A stretch of DNA of 64,000 nucleotides from Citrobacter sp. R56 (GCF_016811995.1 NZ_CP069159.1:1984001-2048000); one strand, 5' to 3'; shown: positions 11,534 to 23,156, counted from the stretch's first letter. Made by a program: numbers and translations. The notes: a model not told the origin generated them from the letters alone.

Positions 11534-12997
11534 TTATTCGTCTTTCTGGCCCGGATGCTGTCGACCGAAAATAACCTCCATGCGTGCGCCACCCAGCAAG
11601 CTGTCGTTGGCGATAATTTGCCCGTCATACTGCTCGGTAATCTCACGTGCCACCGCCAGTCCGACGCCTTGCCCGGGTCGCAGGGTATCAACACGCTGGC
11701 CACGATCAAAGACCAGCGCGCGCTTACTGTGCGGGATCCCCGGTCCGTCATCCTCAACCAAAATATGCAGATGATCGTCGGTCTGGCGGGCGGAGATTTC
11801 GACAAACTCAAGGCAGTATTTACAGGCATTATCCAGCACGTTGCCCATCACTTCGACAAAGTCGTTTTGCTCACCGACAAAACTGATTTCTGGCGAGATA
11901 TCGAGACTGATATTGACCCCTTTACGCTGGTAGACCTTATTCAGCGCAGAGGTCAGATTATCCAGAAGCGGCGCGACAGGATGCAGTTCGCGGCTCAGCA
12001 AAACACCGCTGCCGCGCATGCTGGCGCGGTGCAGGTAATAGCCGATCTGCTGCGAAATACGGCTAATTTGTTCGAGCATCACCGGTTCGGCTTCGTTGAC
12101 GCTCATCTTTTCGCTGCGCAGGGAACGCAGTGTACTTTGCAGCACCGCCAGTGGGGTTTTCAGGCTGTGCGTGAGGTCGGTCAGGGTCGTGCGATATTTG
12201 TCGTAACGTTCGCGCTCGCTTTTTAGCAGTCGGTTGAGGTTACGCACAAGGCTGGTCAGTTCGCGTGTGGTTTCAGGGTTAAGCATGTCGCGATGATGCT
12301 CTTCCAGCTCACGCACTTCTCGCGCCAGCGCCTCAATAGGCCGCAGACTCCACCAGGCGGCGACCCACAGCAGGGGGATCACCAACAGCAGGTTGGCGGC
12401 CAGCACATAGATAAACCAACTCCACACCATATAAGAGCGTTTCAGCTCGATGGGGATAGTATCAACAACGACGATAGTGAGTTGCGGCATGCGCGCGGTG
12501 GCGGGGTAAATATTCACGGCCACAGAGTGGGTCATTTCGGCATCGTCGTCATCTTCGCGCACTTCTTTAAGCTGCTGCTGGACGGAGTGATCGTCACTCA
12601 GCAATGCGCTGGTGGCGTCGACATCGGCTTCAATTTCGTGAAAGCCATTGGTTTTCAGCCAGTCAGGGTGAACCTGTTTGACCAGCCAGGGCACATCACG
12701 CTGCGCCCATAACAATTTGCCGTTCTCGTCATAAATCAATGACATCGTTGGGCTTTGCATATCGAGATGCTCAGGGAGTTCTACCTGAAGCTTGTTGTTT
12801 TCCCATTTTGCGAGGGTATAGAACAGATTGCTTTCCCCGCGCAGCAGGCGGAACGTTGTCTTATCGAAGCTAACGCTGTAACCGATCAGCGCCACCATGC
12901 CGTAAGCCAGGGAAAGGACCAGCACAACGCCCGCCGTCGCCAGTAAAAAGCGGACCCGCAGCGACAGGGGAAAAAAGTGACGCAGTAATTTATTCAT
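11534..12997 (-). CDS. phoQ: PhoQ, Mg2+/acid/antimicrobial-peptide sensor kinase
   Basis: The product has 487 residues. Two membrane segments (about 17-43 and 194-214) flank a periplasmic sensor that contains the acidic patch EDDDDAE, which binds divalent cations against the membrane. A HAMP-like linker, the H-box [11 protein letters not shown] with the phosphorylated histidine, and N/G boxes ([25 protein letters not shown]) follow. It phosphorylates PhoP when Mg2+ is low, pH is acid or cationic peptides are present. Its ATG overlaps the phoP stop by one base, so the pair is coupled. Confidence 0.97.
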   Translation of the reverse strand: MNKLLRHFFPLSLRVRFLLATAGVVLVLSLAYGMVALIGYSVSFDKTTFRLLRGESNLFYTLAKWENNKLQVELPEHLDMQSPTMSLIYDENGKLLWAQRDVPWLVKQVHPDWLKTNGFHEIEADVDATSALLSDDHSVQQQLKEVREDDDDAEMTHSVAVNIYPATARMPQLTIVVVDTIPIELKRSYMVWSWFIYVLAANLLLVIPLLWVAAWWSLRPIEALAREVRELEEHHRDMLNPETTRELTSLVRNLNRLLKSERERYDKYRTTLTDLTHSLKTPLAVLQSTLRSLRSEKMSVNEAEPVMLEQISRISQQIGYYLHRASMRGSGVLLSRELHPVAPLLDNLTSALNKVYQRKGVNISLDISPEISFVGEQNDFVEVMGNVLDNACKYCLEFVEISARQTDDHLHILVEDDGPGIPHSKRALVFDRGQRVDTLRPGQGVGLAVAREITEQYDGQIIANDSLLGGARMEVIFGRQHPGQKDE

Positions 12998-13668
12998 TAG
13001 CGCAGTTCGAAAAGATATCCCTGACCACGCACGGTAGTGATCACGTCGTTAGGGTACTGGGCCTGGATTTTTTTGCGCAGGCGCCCCATAAGTACATCAA
13101 TAGTATGGCTTTCACGGAGTTCGGCATCCGGGTAAAGCTGCAACATCAACGAATCTTTACTGACGACTTTGCCATTATTGCGGATCAGCGTTTCCATAAT
13201 GGTGTACTCAAACGCCGTCAGCTTAATCACTTCGTCATTGACCGACAGTTCGCGGCGGGAGAGATCGACCTGAAAAGGTGGCAGTGAAATCACCTGGGAG
13301 GCCAGGCCACTGTTGCGGCGCATCAACGCCTGCATACGTGCCATCACCTCTTCAATATGAAACGGTTTTGTCACGTAGTCGTCGGCCCCGGCACTGAGCA
13401 CTTCGACTTTGTCCTGCCAGCCTTCACGCGCGGTTAATACGAGGACGGGCAGAGAAACCTCGTTGCTACGCCAGCGGCGGATAAGGGACAGACCATCTTC
13501 ATCCGGGAGACCTAAATCGACAATCGCAATATCAGGCAGATGTTCGTTAAGGTAATAATCGGCTTCCTTTGCGTCTTCTGCGTCATCCACCTGGTGTCCT
13601 AAATCCTGCAGTTGAACCTTCAGGTGGTGGCGTAACAATGCATTATCCTCAACAACCAGTACGCGCAT
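12997..13668 (-). CDS. phoP: PhoP, OmpR-family response regulator
   Basis: The product has 223 residues. The receiver domain has the acidic pocket (VVEDN) and the phosphorylated aspartate in [11 protein letters not shown], the conserved T and K (LTAREG, VTKPFH), and a winged-helix OmpR/PhoB DNA-binding domain ending [11 protein letters not shown]. It controls Mg2+ transport, lipid A modification and virulence genes. Autoregulation is supported directly by a PhoP box and -10 element just upstream. Confidence 0.98.
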   Translation of the reverse strand: MRVLVVEDNALLRHHLKVQLQDLGHQVDDAEDAKEADYYLNEHLPDIAIVDLGLPDEDGLSLIRRWRSNEVSLPVLVLTAREGWQDKVEVLSAGADDYVTKPFHIEEVMARMQALMRRNSGLASQVISLPPFQVDLSRRELSVNDEVIKLTAFEYTIMETLIRNNGKVVSKDSLMLQLYPDAELRESHTIDVLMGRLRKKIQAQYPNDVITTVRGQGYLFELR

Positions 13669-13710
13669 TCTCTTTTCTCCCTAAGTAAATGGTATGAATA
13701 GTTTAACGCG

Positions 13711-13745
13711 ATTATGTTGTTGTGGGGATAAACATTGACTAAACC
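13711..13745 (-). promoter_or_regulatory. PhoP box and -10 element of the autoregulated phoPQ promoter
   Basis: On the minus strand GGTTTA-GTCAA-TGTTTA (13745 to 13729) is a direct hexamer repeat with a 5-bp spacer, the PhoP box pattern. A -10 hexamer CATAAT lies 12 bases further on (13716-13711), the usual spacing at PhoP-activated promoters. It sits about 40-75 bp upstream of the phoP start. Confidence 0.9.
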
Positions 13746-13762
13746 GGAGGGGAGGGACGTGT

Positions 13763-13834
13763 TGGATGGCGGCGCGAACACCTTATCAGGCCTACACGAT
13801 CGTAGGCCCGGTAAGCGTCAGCGCCACCGGGCAA
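13763..13834. repeat. REP/BIME-type repeat between purB and phoP
   Basis: The stretch contains CTTATCAGGCCTAC and, inverted, GTAGGCCCGGTAAG around a 6-base centre, with flanking GGCGGCG and GCGTCAGCGCC. This is the sequence style of paired REP units. It lies right after the purB stop and may act as its terminator. Confidence 0.75.
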
Positions 13835-13839
13835 GGTAT

Positions 13840-15213
<1,374 letters not shown>

Positions 15214-15855
15214 TCATAACTCCGGGGTTAAATGAGCAAGAATTTGTTTGGCCTGAGTGGTCAGACGATTGCGAGAAAACATTAATTGCAGACGGCCTCC
15301 GCCAACCTGATGCCAGAGCACGGCCGCACGGATACCTGCAAGGAGAGAGGCGCGAACTTTTGCCTGAACCTGAGGACTTTGCAGAACAGCAGGAGAACCG
15401 GTCACCTGAATGCGCGGCCCCAGTGGGCTAATGACGTCAACATAGATGCCCGCCATGGCGCTCATCAGCGTTTCCGACTGCAAATCAAAATGGTCAAGCT
15501 GGCGCTGTAAACCGTTGATTCGCTCGCCCAGCGTATCCATCGCCCCTTTTGCTGCCGCCAGTTTGCGCTCCAGCACCATCAGGCTCAGGGTGTAGCGGGT
15601 GAGCTCTGCGTTTAAGCCCTGACGGCTGCTGGCGTTGAGCACGCCGAGCAGGGTCTCCAGTCCGAGGCGCAGATTGGCCTCGCTGCCACCGAACACGCCC
15701 AGCGTAGAGCTGGGGTTCATATCGATGACGCTGTTCAGTGAAACGTGTAGCGCATCGGCATCACAGTGTCCCTGGTGCGCCAGTTCTTGCACCAGGCGTG
15801 CCGACTGGCAAATACCGGCCAGCGCGAGGGTGATGTCATAAAAATTCTTTGCCAC
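15214..15855 (-). CDS. hflD: HflD, lysogenization regulator homologue
   Basis: The product has 213 residues from a GTG at 15855, which places AAGGA about 10 bases upstream and matches the E. coli N-terminus ([13 protein letters not shown]). Another GTG two codons earlier sits too close to the ribosome site. The protein is mostly helical and peripheral to the inner membrane. In E. coli it binds lambda CII and favours its degradation. The operon position between mnmA and purB is conserved. Confidence 0.93.
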   Translation of the reverse strand: MAKNFYDITLALAGICQSARLVQELAHQGHCDADALHVSLNSVIDMNPSSTLGVFGGSEANLRLGLETLLGVLNASSRQGLNAELTRYTLSLMVLERKLAAAKGAMDTLGERINGLQRQLDHFDLQSETLMSAMAGIYVDVISPLGPRIQVTGSPAVLQSPQVQAKVRASLLAGIRAAVLWHQVGGGRLQLMFSRNRLTTQAKQILAHLTPEL

Positions 15856-15890
15856 GATCACTGCTTCCTTGTATCAGTCTAAGAGAATAA

Positions 15891-16997
15891 TTATACCGGC
15901 AGGGGCAGGCGCTGCTCGATAATACCGCCGCCGAGACACACTTCACCCATGTAAAAGACCGCTGACTGACCCGGCGTAACGGCTGCAACCGGCTCATCGA
16001 AGACAACTTCAATGCGATCGTCGTCCAGAGCGTTAACCGTGCAAGGGATGTCGGTTTGACGGTAACGGGTTTTCACCGTGCAGCGCAGGGTTCCGCTGAA
16101 CGGCTCGCGATCAACCCAGTGCAATTGTTGCGCGATCAACCCGACAGACATCAGACGCGGGTGTTCATGACCCTGAGCAACAACCAGAATGTTGTTCTCA
16201 ACATCTTTGTCTACGACATACCACGGATCTTCAGAACCTTCTTTGGTTCCGCCAATCCCCAGACCTTTGCGCTGGCCAAGGGTGTGGTACATCAACCCCT
16301 GATGCTGCCCGATCTCATCGCCGTCAACAGTGACAATTTTGCCGGGTTGTGCCGGGAGGTAACGGCCTAAGAATTCACGGAATTTACGTTCACCGATAAA
16401 ACAAATACCGGTGGAATCTTTTTTCTTCGCGGTGATGAGCCCCAGATCTTCGGCAATTTTGCGTACCTGCGGTTTCTCAAGTTCACCTACAGGGAACAGA
16501 CTTTGCGCGATCTGCTCATGGCCGAGCGTATAGAGGAAATAGCTCTGGTCTTTATTGCCATCAAGGCCACGAAGCAGGCGACTTTTGCCGTCTACATCGG
16601 CACGGCGCACGTAGTGACCGGTGGCGATGTAATCGGCACCTAAATCTTCAGCGGCAAATTCGAGGAAGGCTTTAAATTTGATTTCTTTATTGCACAGAAT
16701 ATCCGGGTTCGGCGTACGACCGGCTTTGTACTCTTCGAGGAAGAGTTCGAAAACGTTGTCCCAGTATTCTGCAGCAAAGTTTACGGTATGCAGTTCAATG
16801 CCGAGCTTATCGCAGACGGCCTGAGCATCCGCAAGATCGGCGGCCGCTGTGCAATATTCCTCACCGTCGTCCTCTTCCCAGTTCTTCATGAACAGGCCTT
16901 CTACCTGATAACCCTGTTGCAGCAACAGCCAGGCAGAAACGGAGGAATCGACACCGCCGGACATGCCGACGATCACTTTTTTTGGGCTTTCAGACAT
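15891..16997 (-). CDS. mnmA: MnmA, tRNA-specific 2-thiouridylase
   Basis: The 368-residue product starts at the ATG at 16997. The frame extends 15 codons further without homology. The PP-loop SGGVDSS binds ATP. The catalytic cysteines are in [12 protein letters not shown] and [24 protein letters not shown] and [10 protein letters not shown] are also typical. It thiolates U34 of tRNA-Lys, -Glu and -Gln, taking sulfur from the Tus relay. It is followed by hflD with a 35-bp gap. Confidence 0.97.
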   Translation of the reverse strand: MSESPKKVIVGMSGGVDSSVSAWLLLQQGYQVEGLFMKNWEEDDGEEYCTAAADLADAQAVCDKLGIELHTVNFAAEYWDNVFELFLEEYKAGRTPNPDILCNKEIKFKAFLEFAAEDLGADYIATGHYVRRADVDGKSRLLRGLDGNKDQSYFLYTLGHEQIAQSLFPVGELEKPQVRKIAEDLGLITAKKKDSTGICFIGERKFREFLGRYLPAQPGKIVTVDGDEIGQHQGLMYHTLGQRKGLGIGGTKEGSEDPWYVVDKDVENNILVVAQGHEHPRLMSVGLIAQQLHWVDREPFSGTLRCTVKTRYRQTDIPCTVNALDDDRIEVVFDEPVAAVTPGQSAVFYMGEVCLGGGIIEQRLPLPV

Positions 16998-17050
16998 TGG
17001 AATACTCACGACATTGAACTTCAAGGCGGCATATTCTATCACGCAGCCAT

Positions 17051-17512
17051 TTACTTGACACCCTCTGTAAACGGCCAGTTAAATTCACCGATCATCGCGA
17101 GGGGATAACGTTGCCCGCTCTGGTAACAGCGCACACTCTCGGCAACCAGCGGAGAACGCAGGTTTGGCGCATTGAGTATCTCTTGTGCACTCACCCAGCG
17201 GCAGCAATCTATATCGCTGTCATGGGGTTCGGTATCGCACATATTGGCAAGCTCAATGCAAAACAGAAAACGTAAGAACGGCGTTTTATCAGGGGCAATC
17301 CACTGGTGCATACGAATAAAGTGCTGAGGCTGCGCGCTGATGCCGGTCTCTTCCCACAGTTCACGCGCGACGGCCTCGGCTAATGTCTCATCCGCTTCCA
17401 GATGCCCGGCGGGCTGGTTCCACAGCGCTTTGCCGTTGATGGTTTCCTCAACGACTAAAAATTTTCCTTCTGCATGCACAATGCAGGCGACGGTGACGTG
17501 CGGTTTAAACAT
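17051..17512 (-). CDS. nudJ: NudJ, Nudix phosphatase
   Basis: The 153-residue product carries the full Nudix box, [23 protein letters not shown], at about residues 37-59 (G-x5-E-x7-RE-x2-EE-x-G). In E. coli NudJ hydrolyses HMP-pyrophosphate, a thiamine intermediate, and nucleoside di/triphosphates. It lies between mnmA (54 bp downstream) and an extra gene not present at this spot in E. coli K-12. Confidence 0.93.
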   Translation of the reverse strand: MFKPHVTVACIVHAEGKFLVVEETINGKALWNQPAGHLEADETLAEAVARELWEETGISAQPQHFIRMHQWIAPDKTPFLRFLFCIELANMCDTEPHDSDIDCCRWVSAQEILNAPNLRSPLVAESVRCYQSGQRYPLAMIGEFNWPFTEGVK

Positions 17513-17522
17513 CGGTTACCTC

Positions 17523-18446
17523 TTATTCTTCTTTAAATCCTTCAGCGACATCCGGCCAGCTAATCTCGCCGCTGGTCTTATCGATACTAATGTAGGCCGT
17601 TGGCGGAGAGGTTGCGGGATCGGCGCCCCCACGGCACAACGCGGCCTGATGGTCTTCGCGCACGATAAACTCAATGGCCTTTTTCGCGTTCCAGCTCTCA
17701 TAAAAGACACATTGATAGTCGTGACGCAAATTGAGTGTGGCAATGCGTGTCGCCTTATCCGTAGATAACGGATTGATATCATCGCGATAACGATCACCGT
17801 TGTTTACAGGCTGCAACTGCGATTTCTTTAACCAGCCGCGAACGGCGCGGCGATCGGCGGTGTAATACACGACCTCAAGAAAATCATCTTCTGATTGTTC
17901 TTGGGCGGAAACAACGTCGTCTGGGATCAGGAATAGGGAGGCATTGCGACACTGCTCATCCGGCATCGTATAAAAAGAGGCGCGCCCACTCCCCTGAACC
18001 TGGTAATGGTTATTCGTGGTCGGTGCGTGCCGGACCCGCCCGGGCATTGCGTTATTCGCCCACTGTTGACAGGTTTCGTTTACAGGCAAGGGATTCGCCA
18101 CGGGAGCCAGACCTTCAGCGGTGACCCATCCGGTTGCAAACAAGCCTTTAGCATCACGATAACGGATGTAGCGAAACGTCTGGATGGGGGCATCTTTCGA
18201 TTGCTTGATTTGCTGGCTTCTCAGGACTTCCACCGTGTCGCCGTTGATCAAATGGGCGGGGAGTCGGCATTCCGAATGTGGCGCAGAATAGAAATGCAGG
18301 CGAGAGTTCGTTTTCACCTCGGCGGTTTCATAAAGATATTCCGCCGCGCCTGCGCTGTCGCCCGCAATAACGTCACAGTCCTGCTTTGCAACGCAAAATG
18401 GCGATACAACGGATAACACTAACGCGGCGATAACACGGCTACCCAT
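17523..18446 (-). CDS. Periplasmic protein with two SH3-like repeats (unknown function)
   Basis: The product has 307 residues and is not a family I can name. A signal peptide (residues 1-20, ending PFCVA) is followed by cysteine-rich, soluble sequence. Two segments look like internal duplicates of a bacterial SH3-type fold: one around RLHFYSAPHSECRLP...GWVTAEGLAPV and one around RASFYTMPDEQCRNASL...GWLKKSQLQPV. Each has a paired Tyr-x-x-Pro, a cysteine, and a closing GW. The C-terminal third is different and ends SGEISWPDVAEGF. It sits between nudJ and rluE, adjacent in E. coli K-12, so it is an addition here. A wall-binding role is possible from the SH3 resemblance only. Confidence 0.7.
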   Translation of the reverse strand: MGSRVIAALVLSVVSPFCVAKQDCDVIAGDSAGAAEYLYETAEVKTNSRLHFYSAPHSECRLPAHLINGDTVEVLRSQQIKQSKDAPIQTFRYIRYRDAKGLFATGWVTAEGLAPVANPLPVNETCQQWANNAMPGRVRHAPTTNNHYQVQGSGRASFYTMPDEQCRNASLFLIPDDVVSAQEQSEDDFLEVVYYTADRRAVRGWLKKSQLQPVNNGDRYRDDINPLSTDKATRIATLNLRHDYQCVFYESWNAKKAIEFIVREDHQAALCRGGADPATSPPTAYISIDKTSGEISWPDVAEGFKEE

Positions 18447-18484
18447 AATTCTTCATCCCTGATGATGTCGGTTAATGTGCTTCG

Positions 18485-19150
18485 TCAGACACTGTGTGAC
18501 GACAGATGTTCCCGCCACTCGCCGTTCGCCAGTCCATCGAGCGTATAGTCGCCCATAGCGTAGCGGATCAGCCGCAGCGTCGGATGCCCGACATGGGCGG
18601 TCATTCGGCGAACCTGGCGATTACGGCCTTCATATAACGTGATTTTAAGCCACGTGGTAGGAATATTTTTGCGTTCGCGAATCGGCGGGTTTCTTGGCCA
18701 TAGCCATTCCGGTTCAGCCACCATATCCACGCCTGCGGGTAGAGTGGGGCCATCATTCAGCGTAATGCCGTGACGCAGGGCATTCAGCGCTTCACTGCCG
18801 GGTTCCCCTTCAACCTGCACATAATATATTTTGCCGGTGCGTTTGCCTGGCTGCGTGAGTCGTGCCTGCAATGCGCCGTCGTTAGTGAGCACTAAAAGCC
18901 CTTCGCTGTCCCTGTCGAGACGGCCTGCGGCATAGACACCCTGCACGGGAATAAAATCTTTCAACGTGCTGCGGCCCGCTTCATCGGTAAATTGCGGCAA
19001 AACATCGTAAGGTTTATTGAACAAAACCACGCGTTTTGGCTGGTTTTCTTTGCGCTGCCTGGTGGTTTGTCGTGAGCTGAATCGCTCAAGGCGGTGATTT
19101 CTAAAAGATGTTTTTTGCATGGTATTTTCAGGCCTTATCAATTGACGCAT
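18485..19150 (-). CDS. rluE: RluE, 23S rRNA pseudouridine(2457) synthase
   Basis: The product has 221 residues. The RsuA/RluE-type catalytic motif [17 protein letters not shown] holds the catalytic aspartate. Later motifs [14 protein letters not shown] and [11 protein letters not shown] complete the fold. There is no S4 domain, and the N-terminus is basic and flexible, as in E. coli RluE. A second in-frame ATG (MQKTSFRNH, 19120) is an alternative start. It diverges from icd. Confidence 0.94.
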   Translation of the reverse strand: MRQLIRPENTMQKTSFRNHRLERFSSRQTTRQRKENQPKRVVLFNKPYDVLPQFTDEAGRSTLKDFIPVQGVYAAGRLDRDSEGLLVLTNDGALQARLTQPGKRTGKIYYVQVEGEPGSEALNALRHGITLNDGPTLPAGVDMVAEPEWLWPRNPPIRERKNIPTTWLKITLYEGRNRQVRRMTAHVGHPTLRLIRYAMGDYTLDGLANGEWREHLSSHSV

Positions 19151-19198
19151 TATAGCCTAATAACGAGTGTCTTTCATGGCGACAAACAATAGGGTAGT

Positions 19199-19321
19199 AT
19201 TGACACGCTCATTACAAAACATTAACAAAAAATTGCTCTAACGCATCCGTGTAGCAGGACGCAATTGCACATGCAGCGTGATGACAGACGAGCAAACCAG
19301 AAGCGCTCGAAGGAGAGGTGA
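19199..19321 (+). promoter_or_regulatory. icd upstream region with a possible promoter
   Basis: TTGACA at 19199-19204 is a perfect -35 hexamer, but the matching -10 (TAACAA after 17 bases) is weak. The ribosome site AAGGAGAGGTGA directly precedes the icd ATG. The long leader may hold other control sites that I cannot assign by eye. Confidence 0.4.
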
Positions 19322-20572
19322 ATGGAAAGTAAAGTAGTTGTTCCGGCTGAAGGCAAAAAGATCACCCTGCAAAACGGCAAACTGAACGTGCCGCACAATC
19401 CGATTATCCCATTCATTGAAGGCGACGGCATCGGTGTTGATGTAACCCCTCCGATGATCAAAGTTGTGAATGCTGCAGTCGAGAAAGCCTATAAAGGCGA
19501 GCGTAAAATCTCCTGGATGGAAATCTACACCGGTGAGAAATCCACTCAGGTATACGGTCAGGACGTCTGGCTGCCGACTGAAACCCTGGATCTGATTCGT
19601 GATTACCGCGTCGCCATTAAAGGTCCCCTGACGACCCCAGTCGGTGGCGGTATTCGCTCTCTGAACGTTGCACTGCGTCAGGAACTTGACCTGTACGTCT
19701 GTCTGCGTCCGGTTCGTTATTATCAGGGCACCCCAAGCCCGGTTAAACATCCTGAACTGACCGACATGGTCATCTTCCGTGAAAACTCTGAAGACATCTA
19801 CGCGGGTATCGAATGGAAAGCAGACTCTGCTGATGCAGAGAAAGTGATTAAATTCCTGCGTGAAGAGATGGGCGTGAAGAAAATTCGCTTCCCGGAACAT
19901 TGTGGCATTGGTATCAAACCGTGCTCCGAAGAAGGGACTAAACGTCTGGTGCGTGCGGCGATTGAATATGCAATCACTAACGATCGCGATTCTGTGACCC
20001 TGGTGCACAAAGGCAACATCATGAAGTTCACCGAAGGCGCGTTCAAAGACTGGGGTTACCAGTTAGCGCGTGAAGAGTTCGGTGGCGAACTGATCGATGG
20101 CGGCCCGTGGGTTAAAATCAAGAACCCGAACACCGGCAAAGAGATCGTGGTTAAAGACGTGATCGCCGATGCGTTCCTGCAGCAGATCCTGTTGCGTCCG
20201 GCTGAGTACGACGTTATCGCGTGTATGAACCTGAACGGTGACTACATCTCCGATGCGCTGGCAGCTCAAGTGGGCGGTATTGGTATCGCGCCGGGCGCAA
20301 ACATCGGTGACGAATGTGCACTGTTTGAAGCTACCCACGGTACGGCACCGAAGTATGCAGGCCAGGATAAAGTGAACCCGGGTTCAATTATTCTGTCTGC
20401 CGAAATGATGTTGCGCCACATGCAGTGGTTCGAAGCCGCTGATTTAATTGTTAAAGGTATGGAAGGCGCGATCGCCGCGAAGACCGTTACCTATGACTTC
20501 GAACGTCTGATGGACGGCGCTAAACTGCTGAAATGTTCAGAGTTTGGTGACGCGATCATCGAAAACATGTAA
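19322..20572 (+). CDS. icd: Icd, NADP-dependent isocitrate dehydrogenase; 3' end replaced by prophage copy
   Basis: The 416-residue product is the full family length and converts isocitrate to 2-oxoglutarate. The serine phosphorylated by AceK is in [13 protein letters not shown]. Substrate and NADP motifs ([32 protein letters not shown]) are intact. A phage 21/e14-type element has recombined within the last 53 codons, so the present C-terminus was brought in by the phage. The displaced original is at 41051-41216. The two copies differ by a few synonymous changes upstream of the 86-bp identical core, so the protein is unchanged. Confidence 0.98.
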   Translation: MESKVVVPAEGKKITLQNGKLNVPHNPIIPFIEGDGIGVDVTPPMIKVVNAAVEKAYKGERKISWMEIYTGEKSTQVYGQDVWLPTETLDLIRDYRVAIKGPLTTPVGGGIRSLNVALRQELDLYVCLRPVRYYQGTPSPVKHPELTDMVIFRENSEDIYAGIEWKADSADAEKVIKFLREEMGVKKIRFPEHCGIGIKPCSEEGTKRLVRAAIEYAITNDRDSVTLVHKGNIMKFTEGAFKDWGYQLAREEFGGELIDGGPWVKIKNPNTGKEIVVKDVIADAFLQQILLRPAEYDVIACMNLNGDYISDALAAQVGGIGIAPGANIGDECALFEATHGTAPKYAGQDKVNPGSIILSAEMMLRHMQWFEAADLIVKGMEGAIAAKTVTYDFERLMDGAKLLKCSEFGDAIIENM

Positions 20573-20574
20573 TC
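20489..20574 (+). other. attL core of the icd-integrated prophage
   Basis: An 86-bp stretch ending two bases after the icd stop is repeated exactly at 41131-41216, 20642 bp away. Similarity with silent differences extends upstream to 20409. This is the site used by phage 21 and e14 in E. coli. The integrase gene lies just inside. Confidence 0.92.
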
Positions 20575-20594
20575 CAGTTTCTGGGTTGTGTGAG

Positions 20595-20623
20595 AACGGG
20601 AGCCGGTTGGTTCCCGTTTTTTT
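20595..20623 (+). terminator. icd terminator, phage-supplied
   Basis: Stem AACGGGA / TCCCGTT followed by seven T, 23 bp after the icd stop. A homologous but different terminator follows the displaced icd tail at 41238-41264. Confidence 0.85.
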
Positions 20624-20639
20624 ATGCCATTGAAAATTC

Positions 20640-20674
20640 TTCCCCAAAACTTTCCCCAAAACTCTTCCCCAAAA
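20640..20674. repeat. Three TTCCCCAAAA repeats beside attL, possible integrase arm sites
   Basis: The 10-mer TTCCCCAAAA occurs at 20640-20649, 20652-20661 and 20665-20674. An exact fourth copy lies at 40921-40930 on the other arm, near attR. Lambda-type integrases bind such short direct repeats on both arms. Function is inferred from position. Confidence 0.5.
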
Positions 20675-20685
20675 TACCCTCGTTT

Positions 20686-21828
20686 TTACCCCGTTTTCAT
20701 CCCAACAATGACCCAGTCTTTTCCTCGATCATCATTATATTTATCGGTCATTTTTTTGGATTTATGTCCCAGTAACTTCTGAGTATCCAGCCCTTGTTCA
20801 CGATACAGGCGTTCGGATAATGAACGTTGTTCGTGGAAGGTTGGGGGAGTACCGTTTTTCCACTCTAAGCCACTTTTGTCTCTGGCTTTTTTGAAGGTGG
20901 ATGTCAGGCTGCTGCTCGATACCCGATCACCTCTATTTGCCTGGGATGTGGTATGCCTGAAATGAACAAGGTATTTACTGACGACAGCATCCCGGCATTT
21001 TGAGATGACATCTCTGAGCGTAAGTCCCAGCACATCGCATTTAAGATCTAACGGAATAGCCAGACGAGAGCCTGTTTTTTCCTGTTCAATATGCAACATT
21101 TCATCCCATACATCGGCGAACTTCATATTGCATATATCACCCAGACGCTGACCAGTAATTATGGCTAATAACATACCGCACTGAAGATAAGGCTGTTGCT
21201 GCTCTGCCGTCTTATAAATAACACTCCATTCATCAAAAGAAAGGCGCTGCCTCGTTATTCTATTTCTCGGTTGCTTTGTGGCTTGTGCAGGGTTGTATCC
21301 AGGGGCAACGTGTCCGGCATGTTGCGCCTCTTTAAAAATATCAATGAACACCATTCTGACAACTTGAGCCATGCGATTGTGTCCCTCTGCTTTTACTGCA
21401 TCGGTTATTTCGGCAATATCGAGTGCTGAAATATCCTTCAGATGTTGCAGACCGCAATGTTCTCTGAATAAACGAACAGGCTTACCTTTTTGACGATAGG
21501 AATTAGGTTTAAGTTCGTTGTTTTTCAGTCTTTCCTCCTGAATGTCCATGTATTTATCGAGCCACTCAGTTACCGTTATATCGGTACGTCTGCCTTTCAT
21601 CCTCGCCAGACGATCATTCACACTTAGGATCTGCCTGGTTCGCTGCTCGGCAATAATTGTGTTTGCTTCTGTGGCAACTTGCTTAGCCTCGGATTCATCA
21701 GTTCCAAGGCTGTGAAAACGACCTGAAATGGGGTGTTTATATTGCCAGTAAACCTTGCCGGTGCGTTTATCCAGCTTACAGTACAAGTTTGGGATAGAAA
21801 TCTTGTGAGAACGCGGTCTAGCAGCCAT
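20686..21828 (-). CDS. int: Prophage tyrosine integrase (lambda Int family)
   Basis: The product has 380 residues from the ATG at 21828 (MAARPRSHKIS, resembling the lambda Int N-terminal arm-binding domain). Catalytic residues are visible: Arg in TGQRLGD, His and Arg in HEQRSLSERLY, and His plus Tyr in LGHKSKKMTDKYND. It cuts and joins DNA at icd. It overlaps xis by 11 bp and lies right at attL. It looks intact, so excision of this defective element may still be possible. Confidence 0.93.
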   Translation of the reverse strand: MAARPRSHKISIPNLYCKLDKRTGKVYWQYKHPISGRFHSLGTDESEAKQVATEANTIIAEQRTRQILSVNDRLARMKGRRTDITVTEWLDKYMDIQEERLKNNELKPNSYRQKGKPVRLFREHCGLQHLKDISALDIAEITDAVKAEGHNRMAQVVRMVFIDIFKEAQHAGHVAPGYNPAQATKQPRNRITRQRLSFDEWSVIYKTAEQQQPYLQCGMLLAIITGQRLGDICNMKFADVWDEMLHIEQEKTGSRLAIPLDLKCDVLGLTLRDVISKCRDAVVSKYLVHFRHTTSQANRGDRVSSSSLTSTFKKARDKSGLEWKNGTPPTFHEQRSLSERLYREQGLDTQKLLGHKSKKMTDKYNDDRGKDWVIVGMKTG

Positions 21829-22054
21829 CAGCAATAATCCGTTGTAGTCTTGGGCTGGCATTCACGGGAAGTTTCGGTTCCGCAAGCGCACCAACAAAGC
21901 GAGCATTACGATCGACCATCCAGCACCGACCTACTTTTATGGCTGGTGGAACCATCATTTTGCCTTTTGCGTACCCTTTTAGAACTCGTTCACTTGGTGC
22001 GAGCTCACCAAACTCTTCCTTTGCCCAGTCAAGTAGGGGGATCATTCGCGACAT
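21818..22054 (-). CDS. xis: Excisionase (Xis)
   Basis: The product has 78 residues from the ATG at 22054, preceded by GGAGAG. The frame extends to a GTG at 22066. The sequence MSRMIPLLDWAKEEFGE...VKVGRCW-type (here IKVGRCWMVDRNA) is the small winged-helix excisionase pattern of lambdoid phages such as 21 and e14. It directs Int toward excision. The coding region overlaps the integrase start. Confidence 0.85.
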   Translation of the reverse strand: MSRMIPLLDWAKEEFGELAPSERVLKGYAKGKMMVPPAIKVGRCWMVDRNARFVGALAEPKLPVNASPRLQRIIADGC

Positions 22055-22093
22055 TAGTCTCTCCACTAGCCCGGCTGCACCCGGGATGTAAAA

Positions 22094-22591
22094 TCAAATA
22101 TCAGTATTGGTGATAGTAAGCAAACCATGTAGCGCGGATTTGTATAAAGGCTCAGAGTCCCAGCCTGAAATATCCCAACCGCCATTACTAGGATTGCCGT
22201 ATGAAATTGCACGTTCGCCAACACTGTTAACGTGCATCCATGCAACGGGCTCAGAATTTCTGGCTAAAATCACCTCATTAATCAGCTTCACCGCGTCAGA
22301 CATCGCATAGCCAATATCTCCACCGTCACGTTGTGCTGCGGCTTTGCTGAGTATGTCGCGCATCTGGTGAAGACGACGGGATGTCAGAGGGGAGTGTGCC
22401 GGGTGGTTGTTGATGTTACTATCAGCCTCCAGCGATGCCATCGCGATACGCGCTAGCTCCAACTCAATTGACCACGTGCGCTCTTTGAGAGGTTCTAACT
22501 CGCCAGTCAGCATCATCTCTGCAAACTCAATGCGGGAATGCGCTGATGCAACAAGCTGTTCTTTGGTGAATGTCATGGTAATAGTTGTCAT
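22094..22591 (-). CDS. Phage early-operon protein of the Ea22-like type
   Basis: The product has 165 residues. It begins MTTITMTFTKEQLVA, a start common to Ea22-type accessory proteins of lambdoid phages. The N-terminal half is helical, and the C-terminal part contains PVAWMHVNSVGERA...GWDSEPLYK, a short module recurrent at the ends of such proteins. Function unknown. It lies 3 bp after the upstream gene in the leftward early operon. Confidence 0.65.
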   Translation of the reverse strand: MTTITMTFTKEQLVASAHSRIEFAEMMLTGELEPLKERTWSIELELARIAMASLEADSNINNHPAHSPLTSRRLHQMRDILSKAAAQRDGGDIGYAMSDAVKLINEVILARNSEPVAWMHVNSVGERAISYGNPSNGGWDISGWDSEPLYKSALHGLLTITNTDI

Positions 22592-22594
22592 TGG

Positions 22595-22798
22595 TTAGTC
22601 ATTCCAGTCAGTGAGTTCTTCTGCCAAGCGGTCATCAGCCTCAGCCTGATCGTGAATATCAGCATCGATTTCAATGCTGGCCCCAGCCCAATCACGGGCG
22701 CAGGCTTTGCGGTGCTTCCGGTTTCCCATTCCCCACCCTGGATTTTTCAGCTCTTTGTTCCACGCCCGAAGCATGAATTTCATCGGTGACTTAGCCAT
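22595..22798 (-). CDS. Small phage early protein (unknown)
   Basis: The product has 67 residues from the ATG at 22798, where AAAGGAGAG supplies the ribosome site. The frame extends 18 codons upstream into the preceding gene. N-terminus MAKSPMKFMLRAWNKEL, acidic C-terminus. No motif recognised. It is tightly packed in the leftward operon, with the upstream stop one base before its ATG. Confidence 0.6.
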   Translation of the reverse strand: MAKSPMKFMLRAWNKELKNPGWGMGNRKHRKACARDWAGASIEIDADIHDQAEADDRLAEELTDWND

Positions 22799-22799
22799 C

Positions 22800-23156
22800 T
22801 CACTCTCCTTTGATTTTGATGCCAGCGGCGCGGAGTGCTTCGATAACGTCACTCGGACGATAAATTTTCACACCGCCGTAACTGTTTAACTCTTTTGGGA
22901 GAGTAACGGTCCTCGCCTCCAGTTCTGCTATGCGCTTCTCTGCGGCTTCCAGCGCCCTAACCAATTCGTCTACCGTTCCGGCAGCCTGTAACGCGTAATC
23001 GGTGATAACCAGTTCATGCTCAATCTCGGTTCCGTTTTCATTCGTTGAGGTGATAGCAAAATAATCTGAGTCAATTTCGTTATCGGCTAAGTGCCGGAGC
23101 GTATCGGCGACCAGTTGACCGTTTTCGATTAGCAGCGCCTGTTTGTTGAGTGTCAT
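22800..23156 (-). CDS. Phage early protein, Ea22-like
   Basis: The product has 118 residues. It starts MTLNKQALLIENGQLVADTL, has a coiled-coil stretch (ELVRALEAAEKRIAELEART), and ends with a small predicted DNA-binding-like segment (GGVKIYRPSDVIEALRAAG). Proteins of this build are frequent accessory genes in the pL operon of lambdoid phages and have no known role. Its start overlaps the stop of the 66-residue gene by 4 bp. Confidence 0.6.
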   Translation of the reverse strand: MTLNKQALLIENGQLVADTLRHLADNEIDSDYFAITSTNENGTEIEHELVITDYALQAAGTVDELVRALEAAEKRIAELEARTVTLPKELNSYGGVKIYRPSDVIEALRAAGIKIKGE

